Made by a program: the position numbers and the translations under genes. From the NCBI GenBank assembly GCA_030068145.1, contig JAPJBO010000035.1, positions 434,001 through 498,000 of the forward strand: a stretch of 64,000 bases of DNA, given 5' to 3'. This stretch comes from Diplonema papillatum. Its lineage: Eukaryota > Euglenozoa > Diplonemea > Diplonemida > Diplonemidae. Shown in pieces: positions 50,335 to 61,190 of the stretch (its first letter is position 1; every line of letters starts with the position of its first letter). Below the pieces are notes generated by a model. That model was not told the DNA's origin. It worked only from the letters and a program-made list of their open reading frames with translations, and made no database searches.

Positions 50335-50538
50335 GAAGAAGAAGAAAAAGCCCGCTCCTGATCCGGGAACGTGACGGTCAACCACAGCTTGCAAGGCTTG
50401 AGTCGGAGGCACCACAGTGCTGCAACCCCGTCTCGACGCGCTTGTGTTCAGCGCGAGCGCCAAGCCCCAAGGTGCGCCACGCCTTGATGCTTTAGTTTGG
50501 GAAATTGGTAGTTACTTGACCCGTAGGCCCGTGGCTGC
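50335..50538. repeat. Family D dispersed repeat, copy 2
   Basis: Matches 2299-2549 in the same orientation, with a 5' GAAGAAGAAG stretch. It lacks the segment that encodes GCGGCTGACC in the first copy. It starts only 43 bp past the B element's target duplication. Confidence 0.75.
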
Positions 50539-51629
50539 CGCCGGACGGGTGGGGTTTAAGTGTACCTTCGATTTTGTGCTGGAGCACAGGCTGGTAGTAC
50601 GCGTGAATTTGATAATCGAATGACTCGCACGCTTTTCGGTGGTTATGCGCTGGTCTCGAGATGCGCCGACTAAATACAATCCCGTGTTCGGCTAGCCGTA
50701 AAAGGAATGAGAGTGCACTTCAGACAACGACGAATAGACTGCAAACAGATTACGAAACGAACCCACACCGACATGCACTGTTCCTAACACTATATAAGTA
50801 TGCGCACCCATTGAGTATCCTACGGCAGAACCCTTTCGATGATGGTCACCCAGTGTTCATATTTACATCCATTCAACGAAGATCGCCCGGAGACTTTTAC
50901 AATCCCGGATTCGCAAGAGAGCTGTCTCTCAAATATTCCGGAGTCAGTTTCAGGCGTCGAAATTCTGCGAGTTATTACACCCGAAGCACCCGACCGTTCA
51001 CCACACGCGCCACCGGCAATTCCCACCTACTGTTTGACCTGGGCGGCGCAACGAAACTGAGGACTGCTCTGCGGCACCACAATGATCCACAAATAACGCT
51101 GAAACAAGGTCACGGCAATTATTTCCGCCCTCAGCCTCTCTACTTGAAGCCCCAGGCAGGCCTCCCACGTCAATGGCGCGGGATCAGCAGGAAACCCAGG
51201 CCGAGATCCGATCGCAACGCGTGCTTGGGTGGCTTCACCCCCCAGGTACTGGGCGATTTGTAATGTTTCGAAATGCGCACCGTAGTGCGCGCCTCGGGTA
51301 AAGGCAAGCCGCCGATGCCGACAGACACAACCCTACACCGGCGCTCCCACCTATTTAGGGCCGAGATTTCGTTGACAGAATCAACCTGGAAAATCACCCC
51401 ACCGGTGAAAAGCCGCCCCAACCGGCGGCCATGCACCACCGCACCAGTGCAGTGGTTACGCTTAGTTCGTTGCAACGGACTTTCTACGATACTTTCCCAG
51501 AAGTGTCTGCTTGTGAAGTGAGGCGACCATAAGTATCTGAGCCACTCACAGTTTTTCCATACGTCGCTCGTCCCGCTCTCTGCCTGCAGATCCAGAGCCG
51601 GAAGTCCCTCCCCACGCCGGCCCCGGGGG
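50539..51629. other. intergenic, one 200-codon frame of doubtful status
   Basis: An ATG frame at 50661-51263 (200 codons) shows no known domain and lacks the GC-rich third positions of the real genes here. A TATATAAG box lies at 50793. I would not call a gene. Confidence 0.3.
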
Positions 51630-51687
51630 CCCGAACCACGGCGCAGACGGGACCAGTGCGGTGTTGAACACACGTTCTTGCAATCCC
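51630..51687 (+). mobile_element. Family B 3'-end fragment
   Basis: GGCGCAGACGGGACCAGTGC through CACGTTCTTGCAATCCCCC, about 55 bp of the element's 3' end with a small deletion (GAACACACGTT). Strongly 5'-truncated. Confidence 0.65.
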
Positions 51688-53022
51688 CCGCACCTCCCTT
51701 ATTGTTGGTCATTCAGATTCAGACTCAGGCGGGAACAAAGTCGTGCCTGAGCTGTTCGTACTCGCTGGCATGCCGATGCCTCCCCGCGAACGCACACAGA
51801 ATACTTGCGACACGGCGTGAACGCGCACCTTCACCCCGCCAGCCATGCCTCGCCCTGCCGTTGAAACACAAGCTGTCGGCGTGCCGCAGCTGTGGTCTTT
51901 CAGTTTGTCCTCACTTTTCTTTTTCTGAACGAAGCTCCTGCTTTGCAGGAAATTTCTGAGGAGGCCGCAAGTTGCAAAACCTTAGAGCCGTCTCGCAATT
52001 GAAGCTTGGACCCATCCGAGTAGGTCCAGACGTGTCCTACATCAACCTCGGAACTGAAATTTTTTGAACGCATGCGGTGTACTGAGTACTACAGCACCGG
52101 GTGTGGGGACTCAAACTGTGCGGTCCATTTTGCGGATGAGCCACACCCGCAAACCCAGTGAATCCAGTGGATATCACACTGGATTTCACTCTGGATTTTC
52201 GATGTACCCACACCCGACACTTTGACCGCATAGTTACCTCCCCCACCCGCTATCGGGTTTCAGGGACTTTGACAACCGTTTTCTCAGTTCTTTGCTTGCT
52301 GGGAAGCGAAGGTACCTAGGCTCAGGCTGGCACCGAACAGTGTTCGAGTGCTTGTGCAATACTGGCGTGCAGCTCTTTATCCTCCCCCCCCATTCTGCCC
52401 GAACACTGAACCAAGATTTTCCCCCTCTGCTGTGGTTTCGTCTTTCGTCTGGCTCACTAAGGCCCCCCTCTCACCCACCTCCTCTCCTCCCTATAAAGAC
52501 GATTTTGGTGCCAGCATCAACCAGGCAAACAGGCCTGAAAGGCAGGGTCAAGGTGGGCTTTTGTTCAGTGACACCGCATTTTCTTGAAAGACTGGGAAGT
52601 CGCGGTTTGCTGCGGCCGTCGCTTTGTGACACGCTGACTGCTACGCTTGATCTCTTTTTCTACAACCTGACCTTACAGACAATCCGGGACAGCTATCTCG
52701 CTTCACCGGCCACCTGCAGGTGGTGGGCTTCAAGACAGGCAGTTGTTCGAGACATACTAGATGATCTTGCGCAACCACGCACATCCAAGCACACCCACTT
52801 TTATTCAGCATCTGCGCTGACAATGACTTTTTGTGCAGAAGCGGGGTTCCGCTTTAGTTTGCAGGGCTACTACTATTTGTCTTGTTAAAAATTGCTAAAT
52901 GCTAGCATCCCGGGCCATTGTTTACCCCTTCGTCAGCCGAACTGCTTGCACTTCGAACCCGACAAATATTTCCCCCCCGGAGAGGCAAGATTCTGCCTGA
53001 ACACTCAACTATGATTTTCACC
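51688..53022. other. intergenic with a family A fragment
   Basis: A short family A end lies at 51922-51985 (TGAACGAAGCTCCTGCTTTG, AAATTTCTGAGGAGGCCGC). It holds a self-complementary TGGATTTCACTCTGGATTTTC stretch near 52180 and two 3' CCTCCCC tracts. A 198-codon frame at 52292-52888 has no recognisable domain. Confidence 0.35.
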
Positions 53023-53177
53023 CGAGAGCGAAACCGGAGACGAAGAAAGAGTTGCACACAACACCGAAAGACTAGTCCCTCAAGGTTTCATACCCTACCT
53101 GCGGAGTCTTACACTCCCTGCTTCCCTTTTCCCACCTGTGTTTTTCTATTTTACATTTTCTTCGAAAAGGACTTGAT
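53023..53177 (+). repeat. Family E dispersed repeat, copy 2
   Basis: Matches 45207-45371 in the same orientation, including ACTAGTCCCTCAAGGTTTCA and TACCTGCGGAGTCTTACACT. The right end (TTTTCTTCGAAAAGGACTTG) differs by a few bases. Confidence 0.75.
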
Positions 53178-54108
53178 GCTAGCGTGAGAACATGCATAAG
53201 TGGCAGTGTCCTGCCTAAACATTAAACTAACATTCTCCCCCAGTAACCTGGAATGAAACCGGGTAAACACAGGTGGGAAACGATCAACCGGCACGCGCAA
53301 CCAACGTCTTTCCCGAGTGTGTCGTTTGCGTTGTTGCTTCGCACCGTTGAAAATGATCGATGTGTAGTGGTAGGTCAGCGCACGTCTATCAGCTGCCTGA
53401 TGCAGCTATCGGGTGTCTTTTAGCTGTTTAGCATAACTGTTCAGCTGCCTCTCGGCAGTAGTACAACTGTCCTCCCCCCACCCTTTTTCAAAGAGTCATT
53501 TTAATATTAACAATCTTGCGAACCCTACGATGTATGGTGACGAACGTCGGCCGGCGTGTATCAGGGGTTGATCAAGCGACTTCTGCCGCCAGCCTCGAAG
53601 AACCCTTCTTTAATTCTCCACAACCAGACTCGCGCATCGACAACGACGACCCCCCAATGCTCCGTCTATTAATGAATTCACCAGCTCATCCAATCGAGCC
53701 AAACAAACGCCCCCTCCGCCGCGGCCCCCCCCCCCCGCAAAGGCAACGTTTCTGCGAAAAGCAGACAACCCGGTTAGCCGGTAACAAGGGGGGGCGTCTT
53801 GTTTCCATCGCGGGCAGATAGGATCTGTCCTCGAAGGGTGCTCGCCTTCCAGTCCTAGCTAGTTCGGTAGCAATCGTGCGAAGATCGCTCCCAGGCCGGG
53901 GTCTGGTGCATGCGAGGTGAGCCTGTGCTGACACTCTCTCGCCAAGAGTGCGTTTTAGATACGGTAGGCTTGCTTTGTGCAGATTCGTGTGCGGATGTCC
54001 TAACGCAGTCCAAGGTGCACACAGAGTGAACCCCCGACGGTTGTGTGCTCGAAAGCCCAACAAGGCAACTCTAGGGCCACCTTGCGGCCTGATCCAGTGA
54101 GATCTTTT
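53178..54108. other. intergenic, no gene seen
   Basis: No supported gene. A C-run at 53726-53737 lies inside a 101-codon frame that I regard as accidental. Confidence 0.4.
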
Positions 54109-54113
54109 GGATG

Positions 54114-54321
54114 GGCACCTGCTTTGTAGGAAATTCTTGAGGAAGCTGCCAGTTGCGAAATCTGAAACGAGGTCTGTATGTGCTGTCCCACACGAAACAC
54201 AGGTATATCTGGGTTTCGTGGCGGGCGTAAGCGTTCAATAAAAAAGACCCGCGTTGGAATTGCATTGTTTCTCTCCTCGAGCCTCCGTCGAGATAAGCAC
54301 AACACAGCCCCTCGAGTATTT
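54114..54321 (-). mobile_element. Family A element
   Basis: GGGCACCTGCTTTGTAGG, arm AAATTCTTGAGGAAGCTGCC (54131-54150), body TATATCTGGGTTTCGTGGCG, and right arm ACAGCCCCTCGAGTATTTT. It is the same size as the 41058 copy (191 bp between arms). Confidence 0.75.
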
Positions 54322-54786
54322 TAGCAGCAGCGGCAAAAGGGGTTACGATGTTGTCTTTTTCTGACTTGTATATATAGCGATCATGCGCTCGATTGCAATT
54401 TGGTTGAGCCTGCCGTTGTCATAAGCACCTGACAGTGAAACGTTACGCTCGCGCAGGTTCTTTTTTTCCAAGAGGTCTGCGGACGTGATCGTGGGCGTGA
54501 CTCACACGCGTACCAAAAAAAAGACCGGCATAGTACGTGGAGAGCGTGGGGGAAAAGAGGAAGAGTCAATTCCGATGACACTGCGTGACAGGGATTGGCA
54601 TGTTTTGTTAGCGTCTAGTCAACCTCCACGACCGCCTCGGGAAACTTCTTCCGAAGAAGAAAGCGTACGTAAGTACAAAGGTTTTCCCCTAGCGACTGCC
54701 TGGACTACTCAACATTGGATTGCCGGTATCGATTTCCATCAGATCCGACGACCGAGTTACCCACCAGCAGATGCGGTCCACGTAAG

Positions 54787-55357
54787 CTCATCCTTCCGTT
54801 CTAGGGAGAGTTGAACCCGACAACAAAACACGGTTTTTGTCCCCTGCCCTCTGGACTACGGGGTCGACAGCCTCTGTTGTTGCCACGCAGACCTCTCTGA
54901 GCGAGTCGTGGCGCACCAGCAATGGTCGCAAACCCTTCTTCGTCCAGCCCACACTTCTCCCAGCCACAGCAAAGGGCCTTCGCTTTTTCCAGGAGGACCT
55001 TCTTGAGTATCCTTTTTTTCTCCCACTTCTTAGATGCGGGAAACGGGCGGTCTTCATCGCATCCGTCTCGTCGTCTTCCTTCGCCTGCTCTGCTGCCGGC
55101 CCTGTTGCCTCCTCTTCCGTCTGATTCTTTGAATCAGCCTCGGACACTTTCTGTTCTCAATCGGAGCCAGACCCGCTTGTCGTTGGGGGTTCGTGTTGGT
55201 CGGAAGATATGCTTAGGCGTGCGAAGATAGCTATAGGGCGGAAAGACCGAGGCAGTTTTCGAGACTGATTCGAACTTATCAGACCCGCGACCGGATGCGC
55301 GACCGAAAACCCTCTACTCCTCCGTGTGGGAGGGTGTTCGCCCGGCGGAGTTTGCAA
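54787..55357 (-). pseudogene. minus-strand coding remnant, unrecognised
   Basis: One minus-strand frame continues across a single TGA (55157-55159). The upstream part ends SDQHEPPTTSGSGSD. The downstream part begins EQKVSEADSKNQTEEEATG and has acidic then basic stretches (SRRSSWKKRRPFAVAG). The consistent frame and charged, disordered-type composition suggest a decayed coding region, but I cannot name it and an accidental frame is possible. Confidence 0.25.
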
Positions 55358-55734
55358 GCTTCATGCAGTCTGCTGCCAACTACTAATCTGTTGTATTAAC
55401 AATACAAAAGAAGAACGCGAAATTTGTTTTGCGTTTCCCATCACCCCATACCACGAAGCAAACCACCAAAACTACTAATAGTACAGACCGATACGGGCTA
55501 CATGGCAACCCCTGTTGTGGACATGTAGAGTACACGTTCACTGCGAATTGAACCCTGGTGTCGGATGCTACAGTCCTGCATGGTTTGCCGAAGTAAAAGC
55601 ATACGCACGAAGTACGTACAGAAACGTGTATCGATAGAAAAGCAAAGCCTACCAACTGACAGTGAACACTGTTTACTCGCCCTTCGATACCCTTCCCCGG
55701 CTCAACGGTCAACCGAAGACTGACTCTAAAATAA
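55358..55734. other. gap before the retrotransposon
   Basis: No gene. An in-frame TAA at 55732 closes the retrotransposon frame. I find no upstream endonuclease domain here. Confidence 0.4.
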
Positions 55735-58700
55735 TGGCTTCTTAAAACCCGAAACTGGGATGATTCCGGGGGTCTGAATTTCACAAAAATTCACAAGGGA
55801 TTCTGTGATGTGACCGGGAGGGAGCTACGGGATGTTCTCAACAAGCGGAAGAAGAAGACTACGGCGTGTGGGGTGGACGGCTGGCGTTTGGACGAACTGA
55901 AGGCCCTGCCCGACGAGCTGCTGGACGGGTTCGCGACGCTTTTCAATCTGGTGGAGGAGCGGGGGGAGTGGCCGAAGGGTATGCTGACGTCGTTGGTGTC
56001 GCTCATACCAAAGACCGACGACACCTCGCCGACCAACTTGCGGCCAATCACCGTGACGAGCTGCGTCTATCGGTTATGGGCCTGCAGGCGTTTGCAAGAC
56101 GTCATGGAGTGGCAGGACGGCTGGATTCTTCCGTCGCAGCACGGCTTCCGCAGAGGGCATCGGACGGACGACGTCCTCATGGAGCTGACGACGCTGATCG
56201 AGGAGACGCTGCTCGACGAGTCGAAGTCGCTGTACATGGTCGCACTCGATTTCGCGAAGTGCTTCGACCGGGTACCGCAGGGGATCGTTCTCCGGCTTGC
56301 CGAAGGGATGGGCCTCGACGCGCGCATCCTGCGCCCCCTGCGCGCCATGTACCGTGGGATGAAGCGCCGGTTTAAGCTGCCGCTGGGCGTGGGTTCCGAG
56401 TTTGAGGTCACCAACGGTATCTTGCAGGGGTGCCCACTTTCGGTGATCCTCATCAACGCCTTGCTGTCGATAGTGCTCCGAGCGGTGTCGGCGCGCGTAC
56501 CGGAGGTTTCGTCGGAGTCGCTGGCGGATGATGCCACGCTCTTCGCGTCCGTGGAGTCCGAGCTGCAGCAGGCGGTCGACGTCATCGCACAGTTCTGCGC
56601 CCTGACAGGGATGCGGCTGAACATGACGAAGACACTGGCGATGGGGATCCCCGCGGGCACGGTGCGGCAGCGTCGGCGGCGGCCCTATACGAGCGTGCTG
56701 GCAGTCGGCGACGAGACGATACCGACAGCGACGGCGGCGAAGATCCTCGGTGTGCGTACGAGTGTCGCGAGCGTTCAGGCGGAACGTACCAACGACGCGC
56801 GTCTGAAGGCCCATAACGCATTGCTGGACAGGCTGAGCACCTCGCGCCTTCCATTCGATGTCCGCTGCGAGGTGGCGAGCTCCAATGTCCTCGGAAGCGT
56901 GCTGGCGGGGTGCTCGTACGAGGGGTACACGCAGACGTGCCTCAGGGGGCTGCGGTCGCGGGTAGTGAAGGGAGCTTTCGGGACGAAGCATCCGTCGAGG
57001 AATGTGACGGCGGTGCTGGCCATCCTGGCGAAAGCCCACCGAATGGACCCACTGTTGGCTCGGCCGTACAGGATCCTGTGCTCGCTTTTCGACACGTGCG
57101 AGAGGCTCCCCCGCGTACACGCCCGCATGCTGAACATCGCCCGGCTTTACAGCCGGCACGGTGTGTTGTTGCCGAAGGCGCGCCTGGGACCTGTCGGGAT
57201 CGCCATCTCTGACGGTTTCACGGTCGCGGGCATCGATTTCGAAGGCCACGACTTTGCGACCGCGGCGCTCGAGGGCCGCCGGCTTCTCGACATGGAGAGG
57301 GGCGAGAGGCACCACGCCATCCGGGCACGGCTACGGCAGACGACCTGGACGCAGCTTGCGAGGCAACGGCCGTCTTACGACGGCGTGCAGGCAGGGGTGG
57401 ACTGCAGGCGTACGAACGAGCTGCGCCTAGCGACGGCTGACGCTGGCGAGAAACGTGCGCTGGCGGTGATTCTGTCCGGGGGTGTGTTCCTCGCTGCGCG
57501 GTGGGGACGGAATGCGCGTGCGAACGGAGGGGCGGCCGGGACAGACGGGTCGCCGAGCTCCTCGGCGTCCGTGTCGTCGACCGCCTCTGATACGACCGGC
57601 AGCTTTGACGAGCACGTCTCCGAATCCTCCTCTTCGGAACCTCAGCGTCCGCCGCTGGACCGCGGCTGCAGGGACTGCGACCTGGGCGTCCAGGACACAG
57701 CGGATCACCTGTGGTGGGAGTGCCCCGCCTACGACGAGATTCGCGGCCGTCCTTGCTTCGCCGAACTCCTGCGGGCGGACCGGGCGAGGTGGCCGTCTTG
57801 CACGCGTGTGCATGGGGTTATTGTCGAAGGAATGCGGGTGGAGGTCGCGGCCCTTCACCGCCTCATGGCGGCGGTGTACACTGCACGCGTGGAGGCGGAG
57901 CGACGCCGCCTCTCCGCAGTGCAACCGATGCACCCCTGGCACGCAGCTGCGCCGCTGCCGGCGGTGCAACACCTGTTCGACTTCGACCGCCTTCCGGATG
58001 AGCCGCCGAGATGGCCGTACGGCGGCCGTGCGATGCGGGCGCTCAAGGGCTGGCTGTCGGCACTGAGGTGGACCAACGCAGGCGAGGTGTCGTGCGTTGA
58101 GCTGGCAGTGGACTTCGAGGTCCACACCGGGGTCGACGTCCCTGCCCCCCCGGGAATACGAAGGCTCGCCGCCAACCAGAGGGGGAAGACCCTCTGGACG
58201 ATGCTGTCGACATTGTGCCGCCTGTGCCAGGACCTGCAGCTGCCGTCGCCGTTGCCTGCCGAGCGGAAGGTCCGGGTGGGCTCGATGAGGACCCTGGGGG
58301 CGCCGATGCTGTGGGGGGGATTGACACCTCGCCCACGCTTCGCCGGGGGCGAGGAGACGCACGGGGTGCTGGAGACGAGCTTTCCGCGGGCAGCTGCCGG
58401 GGACGGGAAGAACTGGGGCGGCGACGTGTTCCCGCAGTACGACGCGGCGCGGCGGGCACAGCGTTCGCTGCGCTGGGACGTGCCCACCCCTCTGCCGCAA
58501 CGCCCGCGCCTTCCCGTGCTTGTACCGGCTGCGCAGGCGGACCCTCTGCTCCGCACGCAGTCGGTCTGCGATGCCTGCGCGAAGCAGAAGTGCGCGGTGT
58601 GCACTGGCATGCGAAGAAACTACAGCCTTGTAGTTGACCAGTGCTGCCAGGTGCACCACCGCCCTGACGACGGTCTGCGCATTCAGTGCTGCCGGGCGCA

Positions 58701-59523
58701 TCGGCTGACGCGATGTGGGACCTGCCCGAACGCCGACGCGTGCTGCGGACGGGGGCATCACAGGGGTGGTGCTGGCCGCGACGGCAGCAGTGGCAACGGG
58801 GGTGGCGGTGGTCATGGCGGCCGCGGCCGTGGCCGCGGCCGCGGCGGCCGAGGCGGCGGAGACGACAGTGACGGAGACGGTGGCGGCGGCCGCGGCACTG
58901 GTCGCGGCCGCGCACGCGGCGGCGGTCGCGGCAGCGGTCGCGGCGGGGATCGCGGCGGCGGCGGCGGTGGCGGTCGCAGCCTAGGCGAGAGCGACGGCCT
59001 CACAGGCCGGAAGCGGCGCGCGCCGTCCCCACCTGGAACACCTACCAGCCGTGGCCGGAGGAGGCGGACGACGAAGTCGCCCCCGAAGCGCGCCCCCCCG
59101 CCAGCAGGCAGGAAGCGACCCGCGCCATGCACCCCCACGGCCTCTCCCGCAGCCGCGCTGCGCGCACGACGACGACGACGCGCCGATCTCGGCGACGACG
59201 GCACTGGCCTCGCCGGCCCGAACACACCGCGCCCACCCGGCCCCGCCCGGCCCTCTTCGATGGCAGGCCCTGACTCGGGCCCTTTTACTGATTCTGGTTC
59301 CGACCCTCCACGGGTCACACAACGATCGCGCCCTCCCGCCGGCTCTTCCCGGCTACTCGCGTCCTCCGCATCGCGGCGTGCCTACCGGCGCAAACGAGAA
59401 AGCGAAGATTCCGATTCCTTTTCGGATTATGAAATCGTCAGTAGTTTCCAAGAACAGTTGCAACCGACTAGAGTTGCGCCGCGCCGAAAGCGCGGAAAAA
59501 GTGACCCTTCTGGAGTCACGTAG
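55735..59523 (+). CDS. non-LTR retrotransposon polyprotein, 5'-truncated (RT + Cys/His + RGG tail)
   Basis: The frame is open from 55735 (after TAA) to TAG 59521-59523. No ATG precedes the RT core, and no endonuclease is seen, so the copy is 5'-truncated. RT motifs in order: ACGVDGWRLDELK, LRPITVTSCVYRLW, QHGFRRGHRTDDVLMELT, DFAKCFD (56248), GCPLS (56430), LADD (56521), LTGMRLNMTK. A C-x2-C-x8-H-x4-C zinc module follows (57667-57726). Then come WLSALRW with VELAVDFEVHTG (about 58051-58130), a CC-xx-HH, DGL, RLTRCGTC, CC-xxx-HH cluster (58567-58758), an RGG-type Gly/Arg-rich tract (58765-58980) and a Ser/Pro/Arg tail. The same post-RT modules occur in the fragment at 26199. Nucleic-acid binding by the tail is inference. 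The catalytic Asp residues are intact. Confidence 0.85.
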   Translation, partial: WLLKTRNWDDSGGLNFTKIHKGFCDVTGRELRDVLNKRKKKTTACGVDGWRLDELKALPDELLDGFATLFNLVEERGEWPKGMLTSLVSLIPKTDDTSPTNLRPITVTSCVYRLWACRRLQDVMEWQDGWILPSQHGFRRGHRTDDVLMELTTLIEETLLDESKSLYMVALDFAKCFDRVPQGIVLRLAEGMGLDARILRPLRAMYRGMKRRFKLPLGVGSEFEVTNGILQGCPLSVILINALLSIVLRAVSARVPEVSSESLADDATLFASVESELQQAVDVIAQFCALTGMRLNMTKTLAMGIPAGTVRQRRRRPYTSVLAVGDETIPTATAAKILGVRTSVASVQAERTNDARLKAHNALLDRLSTSRLPFDVRCEVASSNVLGSVLAGCSYEGYTQTCLRGLRSRVVKGAFGTKHPSRNVTAVLAILAKAHRMDPLLARPYRILCSLFDTCERLPRVHARMLNIARLYSRHGVLLPKARLGPVGIAISDGFTVAGIDFEGHDFATAALEGRRLLDMERGERHHAIRARLRQTTWTQLARQRPSYDGVQAGVDCRRTNELRLATADAGEKRALAVILSGGVFLAARWGRNARANGGAAGTDGSPSSSASVSSTASDTTGSFDEHVSESSSSEPQRPPLDRGCRDCDLGVQDTADHLWWECPAYDEIRGRPCFAELLRADRARWPSCTRVHGVIVEGMRVEVAALHRLMAAVYTARVEAERRRLSAVQPMHPWHAAAPLPAVQHLFDFDRLPDEPPRWPYGGRAMRALKGWLSALRWTNAGEVSCVELAVDFEVHTGVDVPAPPGIRRLAANQRGKTLWTMLSTLCRLCQDLQLPSPLPAERKVRVGSMRTLGAPMLWGGLTPRPRFAGGEETHGVLETSFPRAAAGDGKNWGGDVFPQYDAARRAQRSLRWDVPTPLPQRPRLPVLVPAAQADPLLRTQSVCDACAKQKCAVCTGMRRNYSLVVDQCCQVHHRPDDGLRIQCCRAHRLTRCGTCPNADACCGRGHHRGGAGRDGSSGNGGGGGHGGRGRGRGRGGRGGGDDSDGDGGGGRGTGRGRARGGGRGSGRGGDRGGGGGGGRSLGESDGLTGRKRRAPSPPGTPTSRGRRRRTTKSPPKRAPPPAGRKRPAPCTPTASPAAALRARRRRRADLGDDGTGLAGPNTPRPPGPARPSSMAGPDSGPFTDSGSDPPRVTQRSRPPAGSSRLLASSASRRAYRRKRESEDSDSFSDYEIVSSFQEQLQPTRVAPRRKRGKSDPSGVT

Positions 59524-59543
59524 CGAAAAGCTGGCATAGTGTG
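59459..59543 (+). other. retrotransposon 3' end with two hairpins
   Basis: CCGCGC-CGAAA-GCGCGG and GTGAC-loop-GTCAC lie back to back across the last codons and the stop. The same ~85 bp recur at 60718-60801, where they form the start of a truncated copy. Conserved 3' hairpins in non-LTR elements are commonly what their RT recognises. That role here is inference. Confidence 0.65.
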
Positions 59544-60069
59544 GTACTCATTTGCTTGCAAATGACTCCCCACTAACGCAACAAGACGACGAATTCTTGT
59601 GAATTCTTGTGTTTTTTTTGCGAATCTTCGTGAATTCTTGAAAACTGTTGTGAATTTTTGTGTATTTTGTGAATTTTTGTGAATTGACGTGAATTTTCTG
59701 AAACTTTTGGATTTTTCGGGAATTTGTGCTTGGGCCCATAACCGTGGGGTAGTCGATTTGCGCCGGGTTTTTCCATCTGTAGGCCACCTAATGGTCGGTA
59801 TTCGGGAATTTTGGGCACAAATCGATGCGTCGCCCACAGATCTTTCCGAAGAGCTGCTCAGATAAAAAATTTGACCCCCCCCCAGAAATGGAGGTCAGTG
59901 GGGTAGTCGGTGTACATGATGCCCACACTATACCATGACGACAAACAACTCAATGAACGCCGTCACAGGCAACTGACTGAGCGACTATCGCAGGAAACAC
60001 AAAAGAACAAAATGTTTTGGGTGTCGTGCGTGCATGAAGGCGTCGAGTTCCACGTCCTGATGAGAAGAT
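59544..60069 (+). repeat. retrotransposon tail: degenerate GTGAATTTTT repeats
   Basis: After the 3' end come AATGACTCCCCACTAACGCA and then about fifteen degenerate copies of (T)GTGAATT(C/T)TT to about 59700. The truncated copy at 60718 has the same two components in a different order, so they belong to the family's tail. Confidence 0.6.
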
Positions 60070-60630
60070 GTCATCAACGGCACCACCTTCGTTCGCAACT
60101 ACAAGCTTGCCCTGACCCCGGAACAAATGTTGTGGCCAGACGAAAAAGAGTCCCTGAGCCACATCCCAAATGAGTACCACGGCACAAGGTACAAAGATTT
60201 TTTGAAGAAGAGAGGGCGGAAAAAGGCGGGTGAGGTGCGCCCCGATGAATTTGGGTCACCGAACACAACGTCTCTTAACAGCATAGTGCAAGAAGCAATG
60301 TTGCGAGTCGGCATGCTTACCATGAAGGAAATTGCGGAGTACGCCACGTTTCCAGTGGCAAGGCTTCACGAATTGGTTTCCCATGATTTCACGGCAAGCA
60401 CTAGCGAAGGTGTGTGCTCGGTCATCAAGCGGATTCTCTCCCGCGTTGGTCACACGAACATCTCCGACTCTGTCCTGCGTGCACAGGTGGTCCTTGCGCG
60501 AAAGTGCTTGGTCCCGAGTCTCGTAGAAAGGCAGGGGCTGGAGGACACGTATGGCGGGGTTATCGACAACTGTCTCTCCACAATCGAAACCTTGGCCGGG
60601 AGAACTGGAGCAAAGGTTGGAAGAGCTTGA
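60070..60630 (+). pseudogene. orphan reading frame between two retrotransposon 3' ends
   Basis: The frame reads VINGTTFVRNYKLALTPEQM, then LWPDEKESLSHIPNEYHGTR, with an ATG at 60127 and a stop at 60628-60630. The upstream part (59910-60070, KNKMFWVSCVHEGVEFHVL) is in another frame and probably belongs to it, implying a frameshift near 60070. The composition is protein-like (mixed hydrophobic, DFTASTSEGVCSVIKRILSR), but I recognise no family. It is bracketed by the full and truncated retrotransposon 3' ends, so it could be a transduced or disrupted host exon. Confidence 0.4.
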
Positions 60631-60717
60631 GTCCAAAAAGAAGAAAAAGAAGTCGTGACCTGGCGTGTTCACGGCACGTGTTGCAAGCGCCTGCAACAGC
60701 CCCTTTTTCAATCATTC

Positions 60718-60955
60718 CAACCGACTAGAGTTGCGCCGCGCCGAAAGCGCGGAAAACGTGACCCTTCTGGAGTCACGTAGCGAAAAGCTGGCATAGTGTG
60801 GGTTTTTGTGAATTTTTGTGAATTGACGTGAAATTTTGTGCATTGAAATGACTCCCCACTAACGCAACAAGACGAATTGACGTGAAATTTTGTGCATTTT
60901 TGTGATTTTTTGTGAATTTTTGACCCCCGAAATCACCCCAGAAACAGTCTAAAAA
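60718..60955 (+). mobile_element. severely 5'-truncated copy of the retrotransposon
   Basis: Starts CAACCGACTAGAGTTGCGCC and repeats 59459-59543 with one or two differences, then has the GTGAATTTTTG tail and AATGACTCCCCACTAACGCA. A left end that is arbitrary with a conserved 3' end is what target-primed reverse transcription leaves. Confidence 0.75.
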
Positions 60956-61190
60956 GGCACGTCAACCTGATGAGTTGTTCGATATTGATCGTCGGGGAAC
61001 ACGAAAATGGAGTGGACAATGGCCGATACCACCAACGATCAACAACAGATGGACACGCCGATGCTCTTACTCGGATCGTCCAGTCTGGGCAAGTCCGGTT
61101 GAACCGGTAGACTGTGGCAAGAGTGCGATTACGCCACTCAACTCACTCGGCACCCTCCACAAGAGACCGGCTTGCGACCAGTCTGGGCGA
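60956..61190. other. intergenic with a short dispersed repeat
   Basis: 61012-61070 repeats the 40264-40325 sequence (GTGGACAATGGCCGATACCA). A GATCGTCGG-ACAC motif near 60987 recurs, diverged, at 48328 and 62309. No gene. Confidence 0.4.

Noticed and set aside
50661-51263. 200-codon + frame as a gene
   Set aside because: No domain, composition unlike the real genes here, and no homologous segment in the window.
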